This document shows, piece by piece, positions 42,299-51,243 of a stretch of 58,080 nt of DNA. Position numbers and translations under genes: made by a program. Each line of letters begins with the position of its first letter. Position 1 is the first letter of the stretch. Origin of the DNA: Saprospiraceae bacterium (GTDB lineage: Bacteria > Bacteroidota > Bacteroidia > Chitinophagales > Saprospiraceae); NCBI GenBank assembly GCA_013360405.1, contig JABWBR010000040.1, forward strand, positions 1 through 58,080, written 5' to 3'. The notes below the pieces were generated by a model. The model saw nothing but the letters and a program-made list of their open reading frames with translations. It had not been told where the DNA came from and did no database searches.

Positions 42299-42664
42299 TT
42301 ATTTATTTTTTGAATTATTTTTCTTTGCAGTTACAATCGAAGATACGATGATAGCAAGCAGTTCATTCCCTTCTTTTGAAAGAGGGGTAATATGTAATTC
42401 CCATTTATCAGAAATACCTATGATGAATTCCAGCCAAAATAGAGTTTCATCGAGTTCTTCTTCTACAATTCCCATTTTTGCGATAAAATCAGCCGCAGAT
42501 CTTGCTCTGCAGGCTGCCCTGTAATTTGCCGCAGAAGATGAACTAGAGCGAATAATTTGGTTTGTTACAACCTTGTACTTGTATACATCGGGTAATTGTT
42601 CAGTGAAAAAGATGATGGATAAAGCATAATTTTTTAGCCTATCCTGTAGTTCTCGTTTGTTCAT
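42299..42664 (-). CDS. Four-helix-bundle protein (23S rRNA intervening-sequence type)
   Basis: This 121-residue helical protein begins NKRELQDRLKNYALSIIFFTEQLP and carries the family signature QIIRSSSSSAANYRAACRARS. Members are related to proteins encoded by intervening sequences in 23S rRNA and are frequent singletons in Bacteroidota genomes; they are thought to form pentamers and have no known activity. The gene is flanked by GGATTTC words at 42252-42285 and a large heptamer array at 42766-42915, so it may sit in a mobile cassette. Confidence 0.9.
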   Translation of the reverse strand: MNKRELQDRLKNYALSIIFFTEQLPDVYKYKVVTNQIIRSSSSSAANYRAACRARSAADFIAKMGIVEEELDETLFWLEFIIGISDKWELHITPLSKEGNELLAIIVSSIVTAKKNNSKNK

Positions 42665-42765
42665 AATGGGGTAATTGTTTTGTTATAATATTACTTTCAA
42701 AAGTACGAAATAGCACAATAATCCTATATCAAATACTTCAAATATTGTAGAGCCCCCAATTCGCA

Positions 42766-42915
42766 ATTTTCGATTTCGGAATTCGGATTGCGGATTTGGG
42801 ATTGAACCAGGATAAATCCGCAATCCGAAATCCGAAATCCGCAATCCGCAATCCGCAATCCGCAATCCGCAATCCGCAATCCGAAATCCGAAATCCGAAA
42901 TCCGAAATCCGAAAT
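42766..42915. repeat. Heptamer array (ATCCGCA/ATCCGAA) with CCAGGAT loop
   Basis: A short left arm (TTTCGGAATTCGGATTGCGG) leads into a loop with CCAGGATAAATCC, then about 15 copies of the 7-bp words AATCCGC and AATCCGA run to 42915. The array at 48486-48597 has the same plan, with the loop in inverted sense. It ends just before the asnS promoter. Confidence 0.92.
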
Positions 42916-42917
42916 TA

Positions 42918-42949
42918 TTTGCGTTTTCCCGCAATCTGCCGTACTTTTG
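42918..42949 (+). promoter_or_regulatory. asnS promoter
   Basis: TTTG (42918-42921) is followed after 20 nt by TACTTTTG (42942-42949), a full match to the Bacteroidota TTTG...TAnnTTTG promoter. The asnS ATG is 20 bp further on, so the leader is very short. The TTTG box starts 2 bp after the heptamer array ends. Confidence 0.75.
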
Positions 42950-42969
42950 CCGCCTCAAACGACGAAATC

Positions 42970-44421
42970 ATGATCAGGCGCACCGATATAGCAACCGTGT
43001 TAGCAAACCCGGCCATAGGCCAGGAAGTGACTGTAATGGGCTGGGTAAGGGCTTTTCGCTCCAACCGCTTCATTGCCTTGTACGACGGCTCCTCTGCAAA
43101 AACCTTGCAGGTAGTGGTCGACTTCGAGCGGTTTGACGAAAATTTACTCAAAAAAATAACCTTCCACGCCTGTATCGGCGTGACGGGCCGCCTGCAGGAA
43201 TCGCAGGGCGCCGGACAAGCAGTAGAGGTGCTGGCCGACAAGATTGAACTCTGGGGCGCCGCCGACCCCGAGCAATATCCGCTGCAGCCTAAGTTCCAAA
43301 CCATGGAATTCCTGCGCGAGAAAGCCCATTTTCGGATGCGGACCAACACGTTTAGCGCCGTCTTTCGCATCCGCCACGGCATAGCCTATGCTATCCACAA
43401 ATACTTCCACGACCGCGGCTATTTCTACCTGCACGCGCCCATCATCACGGGCAGCGACGCCGAGGGCGCGGGCGAGATGTTCAGAGTAACCACCCTCGAC
43501 CTCGACCACCTGCCGCGCACAGAAAACGGCGAAGTCGACTTCGAAGCCGACTTCTTCGGAAAGGCCACCAACCTTACGGTATCAGGGCAGTTGCAGGGCG
43601 AAATCGGCGCATTGGCACTGGGCAAGGTGTATACTTTCGGCCCCACCTTCCGGGCCGAAAACTCCAACACCACCCGCCACCTGGCCGAATTCTGGATGAT
43701 CGAACCCGAAGTCGCGTTTTTTGATATCGAAGACAACATGAACCTGGTAGAGGATTTTCTCAAATACCTCATCCGGTTTGTGCTCGACAATTACGCCGAC
43801 GACCTGGCCTTCCTCGACCAGCGCATCGCCGACCTGGAGAAAAATATGAAAACCGAGGATCGCCGCCCGATGCCCTTGGTGGAAACCCTCCGCTTTGTGG
43901 TCGACAACGAATTCGAGCGCATCACCTACACCGAGGCCATCCGCCTGCTGCGCGATTCCAAAGAATTCAAAAAAGACCGCTTCGAGTTTACGCCCGAGTG
44001 GGGCAAAGACCTGCAAGCCGAACACGAACGCTGGCTGGTGGAGAAACACTTCAAAAAGCCGGTGATCGTGCGCAATTATCCCGCTGCGATTAAGGCATTT
44101 TATATGCGCATCAACGAACCCGGCACCGACGGCGCTCCCGGCGACACGGTTGCTGCGATGGATGTGCTATTCCCCGGCATCGGCGAAGTGGTGGGCGGCT
44201 CTCAGCGCGAAGAACGCCACGACGTGCTGCTAGAGCGCGTTAAAGCTTTCGGTATTCCGGAAGAAGAATTGTGGTGGTATCTCGAATTGCGCAAATTCGG
44301 CGGCTGCCCGCATGCCGGCTTCGGCCTCGGCTTCGAGCGCATGGTGCTGTTTATCTCGGGTATGGGTAATATTCGCGACGTGATTCCTTTTCCGCGGACG
44401 CCCAAGAGCGCTGAGTTCTGA
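42970..44421 (+). CDS. asnS: Asparaginyl-tRNA synthetase
   Basis: This 483-residue class IIb synthetase charges tRNA(Asn). An OB-fold anticodon-binding domain (about 18-110, VTVMGWVRAFRSNRFIALYDG) precedes the catalytic core with motif 2 TFRAENSNTTRHLAEFWMIEPE, which is specific to AsnRS over AspRS, and motif 3 GFGLGFERMVLF. The Met at 42970 (MIRRTDIATVL) was chosen because the upstream in-frame sequence only translates the heptamer repeat and the promoter. The insertion near residues 285-340 (NMKTEDRRPMPLVET) is normal for this subfamily. Confidence 0.96.
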   Translation: MIRRTDIATVLANPAIGQEVTVMGWVRAFRSNRFIALYDGSSAKTLQVVVDFERFDENLLKKITFHACIGVTGRLQESQGAGQAVEVLADKIELWGAADPEQYPLQPKFQTMEFLREKAHFRMRTNTFSAVFRIRHGIAYAIHKYFHDRGYFYLHAPIITGSDAEGAGEMFRVTTLDLDHLPRTENGEVDFEADFFGKATNLTVSGQLQGEIGALALGKVYTFGPTFRAENSNTTRHLAEFWMIEPEVAFFDIEDNMNLVEDFLKYLIRFVLDNYADDLAFLDQRIADLEKNMKTEDRRPMPLVETLRFVVDNEFERITYTEAIRLLRDSKEFKKDRFEFTPEWGKDLQAEHERWLVEKHFKKPVIVRNYPAAIKAFYMRINEPGTDGAPGDTVAAMDVLFPGIGEVVGGSQREERHDVLLERVKAFGIPEEELWWYLELRKFGGCPHAGFGLGFERMVLFISGMGNIRDVIPFPRTPKSAEF

Positions 44422-44545
44422 TTGGCAGTCAGCAATCAGCAATCAGCAGTCGGCAGTCAGCTACCAAGCGCTCCGTAGCGATGGCGTTTTATTCCCATCG
44501 CGGGGGAGTATCTGAGCTGATCAGCACTCAGCAGTCAGCACTTAG
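44420..44545. repeat. Word array (AGCAATC/AGCAGTC) around a small hairpin
   Basis: The words GGCAGTCAGCAATCAGCAATC start at the asnS stop codon with a 7-bp period. A hairpin (CGATGG ... CCATCG, 44478-44500) is in the middle, and further AGCACTCAGCAGTCAGCACTTAG words end next to the following gene's stop. It lies between convergent genes. Confidence 0.8.
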
Positions 44546-44546
44546 A

Positions 44547-44969
44547 TCAGAGATCGCGGATGGAGTGCCGGTCGAGGAGGATATCTTTGAGTTCCTTCAG
44601 GTACTTGTACTGGTGGGGCATTACCTTTTTGAAGGCTTCTTTTACTGCAAAAAAGGCGCCTTTATCCATACTTTCCAGTTTGTCTTTAATTTGAAGCGCA
44701 TCTTCGAGCAGCATATGCTTGAGAGAGGGAATTTCGTGCCAGTCGCCTTCCACGGCCCAGGCTTTGCGGGTATGGCCGTCGGCTTCGGTCACAGGGTCGA
44801 GTTCGATCACGCGGTCGGCCTGGAGGAGGTCTTTGGATTTATCGTCTTGTGGGTTTCCTTGCGGAAGGCCCCAGTTTTCGCCGGCCTCTTTATCATTTAC
44901 AAGAAAAATTTCGAGCCCCCGCTCCTGAAAACGGTATATGATAAGGTTTACTTTTTCGCTTAAGCTCAT
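44547..44969 (-). CDS. Hypothetical protein, weakly NUDIX-like
   Basis: This 140-residue protein is not confidently recognised. The first half (VNLIIYRFQERGLEIFLVND ... NWGLPQGNP) looks like the first strands and the 'WGLPqG' turn of a NUDIX hydrolase, but no NUDIX box (GX5EX7REUXEEXGU) follows, so catalysis is doubtful. The C-terminal half is helical and charged (FAVKEAFKKVMPHQYKYLKELKD). The Met at 44969 (MSLSEKVN) is preferred over 44993. It is the last gene before a convergent gap with asnS. Confidence 0.6.
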   Translation of the reverse strand: MSLSEKVNLIIYRFQERGLEIFLVNDKEAGENWGLPQGNPQDDKSKDLLQADRVIELDPVTEADGHTRKAWAVEGDWHEIPSLKHMLLEDALQIKDKLESMDKGAFFAVKEAFKKVMPHQYKYLKELKDILLDRHSIRDL

Positions 44970-45112
44970 GACTACATTTTTGAAATACCCCAAAAAATCA
45001 GAAGCTAAACAACACGGGGTACAAAAGGTTCAACACTTGCGTGTAGTTGCTTGATATTGGGCAACAATTTAAGCCGGAAAACAGAGATTCTCAAAGGAAG
45101 CGGCATATATAT

Positions 45113-45778
45113 TTATTCGACCTTGCGGTTTACCAGTTCCAGCACGGAGAGTGCAAGCAAGAGCGTTTCTTCCTCTTCGGTGATATCGTTTTTTAAAAAT
45201 TCGAAGGCGCGCTGGCTGAGTCCCTTGCCGGCAGCGGGATTGGCGGATACCAGGCTGCCCACTTCGCGGTTGTTGATGCGAACGGGGAGCAGCGAGTTTT
45301 GGGTCTCGGGTTGTAGTATCGCGATGGGTTTTCCTGATTTGGCGCTCAGGAGGGTATTGTCTTTATAAGTACCCACCAGTTTGTTGTCGATCACCACTTG
45401 CACGCCTTTGGGCCTGATCCAGAAGGCGTATTCGTGGCTGGCCGAGCGGGCGTAGAGCAGGGCGTGGCGGCCGCGCCCCAAGAATTGCTTGTAGCTATAG
45501 GCTATTATGGGTTCGTTATAAATGGTAGTGAATATACCTTTTGCGGAGGTCGTCCAGCGCTTGCGCAATACCTGTTTGATCTGGCTTAGCGAAAACAGCT
45601 CCAATTCTTTTTTGTCGATAGGTACCAGTTCGCCAACCCATTTTTGCATGTCGAGACGCATGTTGTTGACTTCCTGCTGCATTTTGCGTTCGCCCGGCTG
45701 GAAGAGTTTCATTACCTGGGTTAACAACACTACGCCGATGACGGCTACGATGAGGGTTAGTATTGTGAGGATGGCCAT
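45113..45778 (-). CDS. Membrane-anchored hypothetical protein
   Basis: This 221-residue protein has one N-terminal helix (MAILTILTLIVAVIGVVLL) and a soluble domain that I do not recognise. Visible segments are LGRGRHALLYARSASHEYAFW, WIRPKGVQVVIDNKLVGTY and SLLPVRINNREVGSLVS. The repeated short beta-like stretches (IDNKLVGTY, INNREVGSL) suggest a two-lobed beta fold; a late acidic helix (DITEEEETLLLALSVLEL) ends it. The Met at 45778 was chosen because residues ahead of it are repeat-encoded. Confidence 0.7.
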   Translation of the reverse strand: MAILTILTLIVAVIGVVLLTQVMKLFQPGERKMQQEVNNMRLDMQKWVGELVPIDKKELELFSLSQIKQVLRKRWTTSAKGIFTTIYNEPIIAYSYKQFLGRGRHALLYARSASHEYAFWIRPKGVQVVIDNKLVGTYKDNTLLSAKSGKPIAILQPETQNSLLPVRINNREVGSLVSANPAAGKGLSQRAFEFLKNDITEEEETLLLALSVLELVNRKVE

Positions 45779-45785
45779 TGTTTTT

Positions 45786-45873
45786 TTGTTAGCAGTTAGC
45801 AATTAGCAGTTAGGTCTTAGCGGTTAGCTATCAGCTTTTAGGATCTAACTGCTAATCGCTAAGACCTGACTGC
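45786..45873. repeat. TTAGCAG word array
   Basis: TTAGCAGTTAGCAATTAGCAG words are followed by CTAACTGCTAATCGCTAAG words, a fold-back array like those at 14770-14862 and 19440-19518. It encodes the last residues and stop of the upstream lipoprotein gene. Confidence 0.85.
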
Positions 45874-46943
45874 TGATTCACCTGAATGCCGTAATCTTCC
45901 GGTCGTTCCAGTTGATTGCGGCGGGTTTGCAGGGCAATCTTGTCTGCCGGCGACCAAAATGAGAAATCTGCGGCTAAAATAGCGTCGAGTTCGGCGATTA
46001 TTTTTTCGAGGCTTTCCCAATAAGTAACACCGGCTTGGGTCATATCGTTGAGTAAATCGGCTTTTAGTGCCGTAATTTCAGGTTCGAAGCGTTTGCTGCG
46101 GGTCAGGAGTGCCTGCACTTGCCGAAGCAGCCGCAGGTGGTGGCCGCGCCCCAGCAGGCTATGCCCGCTGTAATCGGTAGTTTGGATGGTCCACACCGGA
46201 AAAAAAAAGGCGATGCTATCGTCGGGAAAAGCGCTGATAAAAAGTTGAATCAGCTCGTCGTCGTCGCTTTCGGGGGTTTGCCGGGCTTTTTGCAGCCATT
46301 GGCGGTAATCTTCAAACAGGTGGTAGGCCGTGCCTTCGGCCACCAATTGCGGGGCATACCCTGGGAATACCTCTCCCAGCCAAAACAAGTCGGCGGGGGC
46401 GCCGTTTGCCGGCGCTACCTTGGCGGCAAGCACGGTTACCAGCGAGTCGCACTGCGTGCGGCCGTTGCGGAAAACGACGGCGAAATCATCGGCATCGGTG
46501 ATAGCCTGGTATTCTTCGCGGTACTGGGTCAGCCGGGCCCGGAATGAGGCGCCGGCCATACTCTGCAAGCGGTTTTCGAGTTTAAAGATGCGTCGGGCCG
46601 ATTCCTCCGTAGCATGGAGTTGCACATCGGCGGCATACACCCAGCCTTTGGCGCCCTCGGGAGTTTTCACGAGCAGCCAGGGCTCGTCGTAGGTCTTGCC
46701 CTGAAGTTGTAGCGGCGTGGTGAAACGGCTTACTTCCGGCAGCGCAAAAAGGGTGGCGCCTTTGGGCAGCCGCTGTATTACCTTCGCATTTTCACCGGCG
46801 GCTTCGCGCAACAAGGCAGGAGAAGCTACTACATCGAGCCGGGCGGGTTGTCCATCTTCCCGATTTCGCTCTGCGTCTTTATTTCGCGATACGCAGGAGG
46901 CGACGAGCAATAAGGCCGCCCATGCCATCCATTTAATACGCAT
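45852..46943 (-). CDS. SH3-domain lipoprotein
   Basis: This 363-residue lipoprotein has a signal peptide with lipobox LVASC (Cys near residue 17). A bacterial SH3-like domain lies at about 33-110 (SPALLREAAGENAKVIQRLPKG, GWVYAADVQ). The rest is helical and not recognised. The end of the protein (NQQSGLSD and stop) is encoded by the TTAGCAG word repeat. It lies 15 bp after a thioredoxin-like gene on the same strand, so co-expression is likely, perhaps for envelope maintenance. Confidence 0.8.
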   Translation of the reverse strand: MRIKWMAWAALLLVASCVSRNKDAERNREDGQPARLDVVASPALLREAAGENAKVIQRLPKGATLFALPEVSRFTTPLQLQGKTYDEPWLLVKTPEGAKGWVYAADVQLHATEESARRIFKLENRLQSMAGASFRARLTQYREEYQAITDADDFAVVFRNGRTQCDSLVTVLAAKVAPANGAPADLFWLGEVFPGYAPQLVAEGTAYHLFEDYRQWLQKARQTPESDDDELIQLFISAFPDDSIAFFFPVWTIQTTDYSGHSLLGRGHHLRLLRQVQALLTRSKRFEPEITALKADLLNDMTQAGVTYWESLEKIIAELDAILAADFSFWSPADKIALQTRRNQLERPEDYGIQVNQQSGLSD

Positions 46944-46958
46944 AACCGGTTAGGCAGC

Positions 46959-48386
46959 TTATTTCGTCTTCTTCATTTCGATAATACGCGTCATCACGTC
47001 GTCGAGTTGCTCGGCGGCAATGCGCTTGGAGAGGATCTCCTTTTTGCTGTCGAGCACAAAAATCAGCGGGGTAGAGCGGGTATCGTAGATAGAGGTATAA
47101 CGCGACACGTTGTAGGGGTCGGCGCAGTGCAGCCAGTCCTGCGTGCCGTTTTCGTCGACGTATTCCCAGCATTTGGGCACCTCATCGGTGAATTTCACGC
47201 AGACGGCCATGATTTTCACGCCTTTATCCTTGAATTTTTCATAAAATGCCTTCAGGTCGGGCGTAGATTTTTTGCACACGGCGCAGTCATAGCGCCAGAA
47301 ATATAGGATCGTATACTCCGACTTGACGTCATAGAGCGAGATTTTTTGGCCGGCCCTGGTTTCCAATGATATGTTGGGGGCAATCTTACCAATCAGCAGG
47401 GGTTTAAGGGTTTTGGCCGATTCCAGGATTTTATTGAGTTGCTCTTCTTCGGTCCAGGGCGCGAGGCCGGTGGCGTAGTACCTGTCCACAAGGTTCACAT
47501 ACACGGCGTCTTGCCCTACGATATTGGATTTGGCGAATTGGTTGAGAAAGTGGATCAGATAAAACTTGAAGCTTTCTTCCGCCGGACGAAGGCGTTCGAG
47601 GAGGTACACGGTGGCTTTCGACAGGGTATCGGGGTGCTGTACCTGGAGTTTGTTTACATAATAATCGATCCGGGAATACAAAAAAGGCGTGCGTAGCAGT
47701 CGCGGGTCGGTCAGGTCTACGTTGTCAAAATAGTGATCCTGGGTATAGCGCCAGCGTTTGGTTTGTATCTCGGTGCTGTCGCCGGTGAATTCGGGAAATT
47801 CAAACGGCATATTGGCCTTGATCAAGGCGGCGGTGAGCGTTTTGGGCTGCTCTGCCATGATCTTTTTCTGGTAGTCTTCGACTTCTTTGTTTACCTCCTC
47901 AAATTTCTTTTGCAGTTTTTCCTTCTTTTTGGCGTCGTCGCCCGATTTGTCGATCTGCGCTTTGAGCGTATCGGCTAAGGGGCGACGGTTGTTGAGGAAA
48001 TTGATGTATTGGTAAAACAGCGTATTATCCGGGGCGCCTTCGAATTTAATTTTTTCGACCGCCTTTTCTTTGTCGGTGACCAGTGTAAAATTTTGCTCGT
48101 AATCGCTGATAAGCAACTGAAAAAACTGGTTGTCGGGGGCCATTACTACGAGGTAGACGCCGCCGGGCAGTTTTTCTTCGCCTTTGAAGACGAAAAAGCC
48201 GTCTGCGCCGCGGGCTACGGTATCTCTGATGTATTGCTTGTCGGCCATGTGGTAGGCCAGGAAGAGGTTGCTTTCGGTATAACCGTTTATTTTAACGCGG
48301 ATGTTATACCCGCCTTCGCCGGCTTGTGCGTGGAAAAAAGCCAGTAGGGCAGGAAAAAAAAACAGGAGCCACTTTTTCATAGTCAT
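46959..48386 (-). CDS. Thioredoxin-like protein with DUF5106/DUF4369 domains
   Basis: This 475-residue secreted protein has a signal peptide (MKKWLLFFFPALLAFFHAQA). A DUF4369-like domain (about 25-130, GYNIRVKINGYTESNLFLAYHMADKQ, given in parts) and a DUF5106-like helical region (about 130-330, coiled-coil rich KSGDDAKKKEKLQKKFEEV) follow. The C-terminal AhpC/TSA-type thioredoxin domain has the redox pair Cys368 and Cys371 in YDCAVCKKSTPDL. Such proteins help with oxidative stress or cytochrome maturation in the periplasm, but the partner is unknown. Confidence 0.85.
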   Translation of the reverse strand: MTMKKWLLFFFPALLAFFHAQAGEGGYNIRVKINGYTESNLFLAYHMADKQYIRDTVARGADGFFVFKGEEKLPGGVYLVVMAPDNQFFQLLISDYEQNFTLVTDKEKAVEKIKFEGAPDNTLFYQYINFLNNRRPLADTLKAQIDKSGDDAKKKEKLQKKFEEVNKEVEDYQKKIMAEQPKTLTAALIKANMPFEFPEFTGDSTEIQTKRWRYTQDHYFDNVDLTDPRLLRTPFLYSRIDYYVNKLQVQHPDTLSKATVYLLERLRPAEESFKFYLIHFLNQFAKSNIVGQDAVYVNLVDRYYATGLAPWTEEEQLNKILESAKTLKPLLIGKIAPNISLETRAGQKISLYDVKSEYTILYFWRYDCAVCKKSTPDLKAFYEKFKDKGVKIMAVCVKFTDEVPKCWEYVDENGTQDWLHCADPYNVSRYTSIYDTRSTPLIFVLDSKKEILSKRIAAEQLDDVMTRIIEMKKTK

Positions 48387-48485
48387 GTTTGCGGATTAAG
48401 TAATTGGGGTGTAAATATCTGCACTTTAGCGCACAAAAGCACAGGAGGATAGGCCATTTAGATAATATTAACAAGAGCAATCCAC

Positions 48486-48597
48486 AATTTGCGATTTCGG
48501 AATTCGGAATTCGGATTTATCCTGGACAAAATCCGCAATCCGCAATCCGCAATCCGCAATCCGCAATCCGCAATCCGCAATCCGCAATCCGCAATTC
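48486..48597. repeat. Heptamer array (ATCCGCA) with CCTGG loop
   Basis: Left arm words (GATTTCGGAATTCGGAATTC) lead to a loop with GGATTTATCCTGG, then about nine copies of AATCCGC up to 48596, directly at the stop of the Pif1-like gene. It is the sister of the array at 42766-42915. Confidence 0.92.
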
Positions 48598-48598
48598 A

Positions 48599-49894
48599 TC
48601 AGTGATTCCATTTTTCGTAGAAAGCGATAATTCGCTCGTCGGTCATAATATCGCGGGGTTGGATGGGTTGGCGAAGCACGATACCTTCGAGCGTGCGGCA
48701 TCGGCTGAGGGCTACGTAGGTTTGTCCGAATTCAAAGGCGCCGCGGTCGAGGTCGATAATCACCTTGTCGAAGGTTTGTCCCTGCGATTTGTGGATAGTG
48801 ATGGCCCAGGCCAGTCGAAGGGGAAATTGCGTAAAAGTGCCGATGGTTTCGGTTTCGATGGTATTTTCTTCTAATTTGTAGCGCACCACGTCCCAATCGA
48901 CGGGTTCTACTTCTATATATTGGCGTTGCCCGGAGCGGTCTTCTACGCGTACGGTAATGCTGCCTGATTCCAGTTTTTCAATAGTGCCGATGGTGCCGTT
49001 GACAAAGCGGCGCTGGGGGTCGTTTTTGACAAACATGACCTGCGCGCCTGGTTTTAGTGACAAAGCAAGTTCGGCGGGGAATAAGTGGGGCGGGAAATCG
49101 CCGGTCACGCGGGCGGTATAACCTTTTGACTGCAGCGGTATAGCGTCGAGTTTTTGGCGGTTGATGGAGTCTACGCGGGCGTTGCGGGTAGAGAGGGTGA
49201 TGTAATACTCCGGCGGGTCGAAGTTGGGCACATGTCTCTCGTTGAGTGTGGCCAGGTCTTCGGAGTCAAGCCTATTGAGGCGGATATCGTCGAGTAGCCG
49301 CAGAAAATGCCGGTTTTCCTGGCGGTATACTTTGCGAAGTTCAAGCATTTCCATCGCGTAGCCATCCTGAAAAACCCGGGCGGAAAAAAAATAGGGGGTG
49401 TCGTAGCGGGAATTCATCAGGTGGGTTTCCACATCGGAGGCCAATACCGGCGGCAGTTGGAACATATCGCCGAAAAACACCACCTGCACCCCTCCGAAGG
49501 GTTGGCGGAGGTTATCGCGGTTGATGCGCAGAAAGTAGTCGATATTGTCGAGCATGTCGGCGCGCACCATCGAAATCTCGTCGATGACCAGCGTCTCCAT
49601 TTTTTTGTACAGCTTGCGGTCGCGGCGTTTTTTGATGTCGTGGGGGTTGAGGGGCCGGGGCGGAAAGCCGAAAAAGGAGTGGATGGTTTGCCCTTTTACA
49701 TTTAATGCGGCAATGCCGGTAGGCGCCACTACGACGGCTTTGCGGCGCGTGGTCTGGCGAAAAAGCTGGAGTAGGGTAGATTTTCCCGTGCCCGCTTTTC
49801 CGGTTATGAACATGCTGCGCCCTTCCTTTTCCAGCAAATCGAGTGCATATTGGAAATCGGCGTTGAGTTCGAGCGGTTCTTTATCGATGGACAC
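48599..49894 (-). CDS. Pif1/RecD-like superfamily 1 helicase
   Basis: This 431-residue ATP-dependent DNA helicase has Walker A (ITGKAGTGKSTL), Walker B (LVIDEISMV), motif III (VFFGDMFQLPPV) and the late UvrD_C-type motif (TIHKSQGQTFDKVIID ... YVALSRCRTLEG). It is short for the Pif1 family but looks complete, ending soon after the last motif. Relatives unwind G-quadruplexes and stalled forks. It abuts the ATCCGCA array at its 3' end. The first Met (MSIDKEPLELNADF) gives a normal start. Confidence 0.92.
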   Translation of the reverse strand: MSIDKEPLELNADFQYALDLLEKEGRSMFITGKAGTGKSTLLQLFRQTTRRKAVVVAPTGIAALNVKGQTIHSFFGFPPRPLNPHDIKKRRDRKLYKKMETLVIDEISMVRADMLDNIDYFLRINRDNLRQPFGGVQVVFFGDMFQLPPVLASDVETHLMNSRYDTPYFFSARVFQDGYAMEMLELRKVYRQENRHFLRLLDDIRLNRLDSEDLATLNERHVPNFDPPEYYITLSTRNARVDSINRQKLDAIPLQSKGYTARVTGDFPPHLFPAELALSLKPGAQVMFVKNDPQRRFVNGTIGTIEKLESGSITVRVEDRSGQRQYIEVEPVDWDVVRYKLEENTIETETIGTFTQFPLRLAWAITIHKSQGQTFDKVIIDLDRGAFEFGQTYVALSRCRTLEGIVLRQPIQPRDIMTDERIIAFYEKWNH

Positions 49895-49896
49895 GT

Positions 49897-49994
49897 TTTT
49901 TTGATGTTTGATGTTTGATGTTGAATGAATTTATATTTTTTAAATTTATAAAAAAAATAATAATCAAACATTCAACATTAAGCATCAAACATTA
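49897..49994. repeat. Inverted word array (TTTGATG / CAAACAT)
   Basis: TTTGATGTTTGATGTTGAATG (two and a half heptamers) is followed after an AT-rich stretch by CAAACATTCAACATTAAGC and CATCAAACATTAA words. The two arms can pair. It separates the helicase and nuclease genes, which are on the same strand. Confidence 0.85.
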
Positions 49995-49998
49995 ATAA

Positions 49999-51033
49999 TT
50001 ATTTTGGTTTAATCAAATACACAAAAACCGGGAAGTGGTCGCTATAGCCGCCAATATACGTATCTCCGGAGAAAGTACGGTGCGGATATCCCTTGTATTG
50101 TCCGGAAGGTTGGTATAAATAAGGCGGGTTGAACACGTGGGCCTTGTAGAAATAATAACCGGGTACCTTTTCGCGCACCAGGCCGTACGACAGCACGATT
50201 TGGTCAAACAGGTTCCAGGCGTCGTTATAGGCCAGGGTGCCGAGGCCTTGCTTGAAAAATTCGTAGAATGGGTTAAACATGCCGTTTTGTTTGACGTCGG
50301 CTTTATCGGCTTTGGCGTTGAGCACTTTGCGTAGGCTGGCGTTGACGGGGTCGTCGTTGAGGTCGCCCATGATGATCACCTTGGCGTCGGGGTCGAGGGC
50401 CATCAGCGAGTCGGCCACTTGTTTGCATTGCAGGGCGGCGGCGTTGCGCAGAGGCGCTGTGGCGGCTTCGCCTCCGCGGCGCGAGGGCCAGTGGTTGACG
50501 AGGATATGCAGGGGTTCGCCGTCGAGTTCGCCCGACACAAAGAGGATGTCGCGGGTGAAGTTGCGCTCGCCGTTTTCTTCAAAAGTGACCATTGGAATAG
50601 GCCGGCTGCCGGTCACTTTGAAGTATTTGGGCTGGTACAGTAGCGCCACGTCGATGCCGCGTTCGTCAGGCGAGTCGTAGTGTACGATCTGGTAATTGCG
50701 CGAAGCCACTTTGGGGTGGGCGACGAAGTCTTCGAGCACCTTGCGGTTTTCGATTTCTGCGGTACCGAGTATGGCTACGCCGTCGGGGGTCATGGCTGTG
50801 CCCATTTGAGATACGACGGTAGCCAGGTGGTCCATTTTTTCGATGTAAAGCGGGGTGTTCCAGCGTTTGGCGCCGTTGGGGGTGAATTCGGTATCCGACA
50901 CGTCGGGCGTGTCGAGGGTATCAAACAGGTTTTCGAAGTTGTAAAAGCCGACAGCGCTGATTTTGTATTGTTGCTGAGCGTGTAAGCCCGTAAATGAAAG
51001 GATGGCGATAACCAGGGAGATGACTATTCTCAT
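49999..51033 (-). CDS. Secreted endonuclease/exonuclease/phosphatase-family protein
   Basis: This 344-residue protein has a signal peptide (MRIVISLVIAILSFTGLHA) and an EEP (DNase I-like) domain. Metal and active-site motifs are visible: GFYNFENLFDTLD, ILGTAEIENRKVLED, LVNHWPSRRGG, IIMGDLNDDPVN and GGYSDHFPVFVYL. The HWPSRRGG form points to the secreted nuclease/phosphatase group in Bacteroidota. The Met at 51033 was chosen because it starts the signal peptide; the upstream 17 residues do not fit. It may scavenge phosphate from extracellular DNA, which is inference. Confidence 0.9.
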   Translation of the reverse strand: MRIVISLVIAILSFTGLHAQQQYKISAVGFYNFENLFDTLDTPDVSDTEFTPNGAKRWNTPLYIEKMDHLATVVSQMGTAMTPDGVAILGTAEIENRKVLEDFVAHPKVASRNYQIVHYDSPDERGIDVALLYQPKYFKVTGSRPIPMVTFEENGERNFTRDILFVSGELDGEPLHILVNHWPSRRGGEAATAPLRNAAALQCKQVADSLMALDPDAKVIIMGDLNDDPVNASLRKVLNAKADKADVKQNGMFNPFYEFFKQGLGTLAYNDAWNLFDQIVLSYGLVREKVPGYYFYKAHVFNPPYLYQPSGQYKGYPHRTFSGDTYIGGYSDHFPVFVYLIKPK

Positions 51034-51086
51034 AGAATTGTTGTTGTGCGGCGCAAAGGTCGTAATTTCCCCGATAGCGCGCAAGA

Positions 51087-51182
51087 TGATGTGCTAATTT
51101 GCTAATTTGCTAATGTGCTAATGTGCTAATGTGCTAATAGTTAAATAATCAGCACATCAGCACATTAACTCATCAGCACATT
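51087..51182. repeat. Inverted array (TGCTAAT / ATCAGCAC)
   Basis: GTGCTAATTTGCTAATTTGC words (8-bp period) are followed by ATCAGCACATCAGCACATT words, giving a fold-back array in the divergent gap. A TATATTTG box (51188-51195) follows it, 48 bp before the next gene. Confidence 0.85.
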
Positions 51183-51187
51183 TTTCT

Positions 51188-51195
51188 TATATTTG
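51188..51195 (+). promoter_or_regulatory. TATATTTG promoter box for the dockerin-like protein gene
   Basis: TATATTTG fits the minus-7 element and lies 48 bp before the ATG at 51244. No TTG at the right distance is visible; the array occupies that position. Confidence 0.4.
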
Positions 51196-51243
51196 TCCAA
51201 TCCCCCCGTGTTCATTTTTGTCGTGTTGAAAAACCATAATCCC

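Noticed and set aside
42796-42969. N-terminal extension of AsnS (IRNPQSA repeats)
   Set aside because: It is translation of the ATCCGCA heptamer array and crosses the asnS promoter; the Met at 42970 gives the normal family length.
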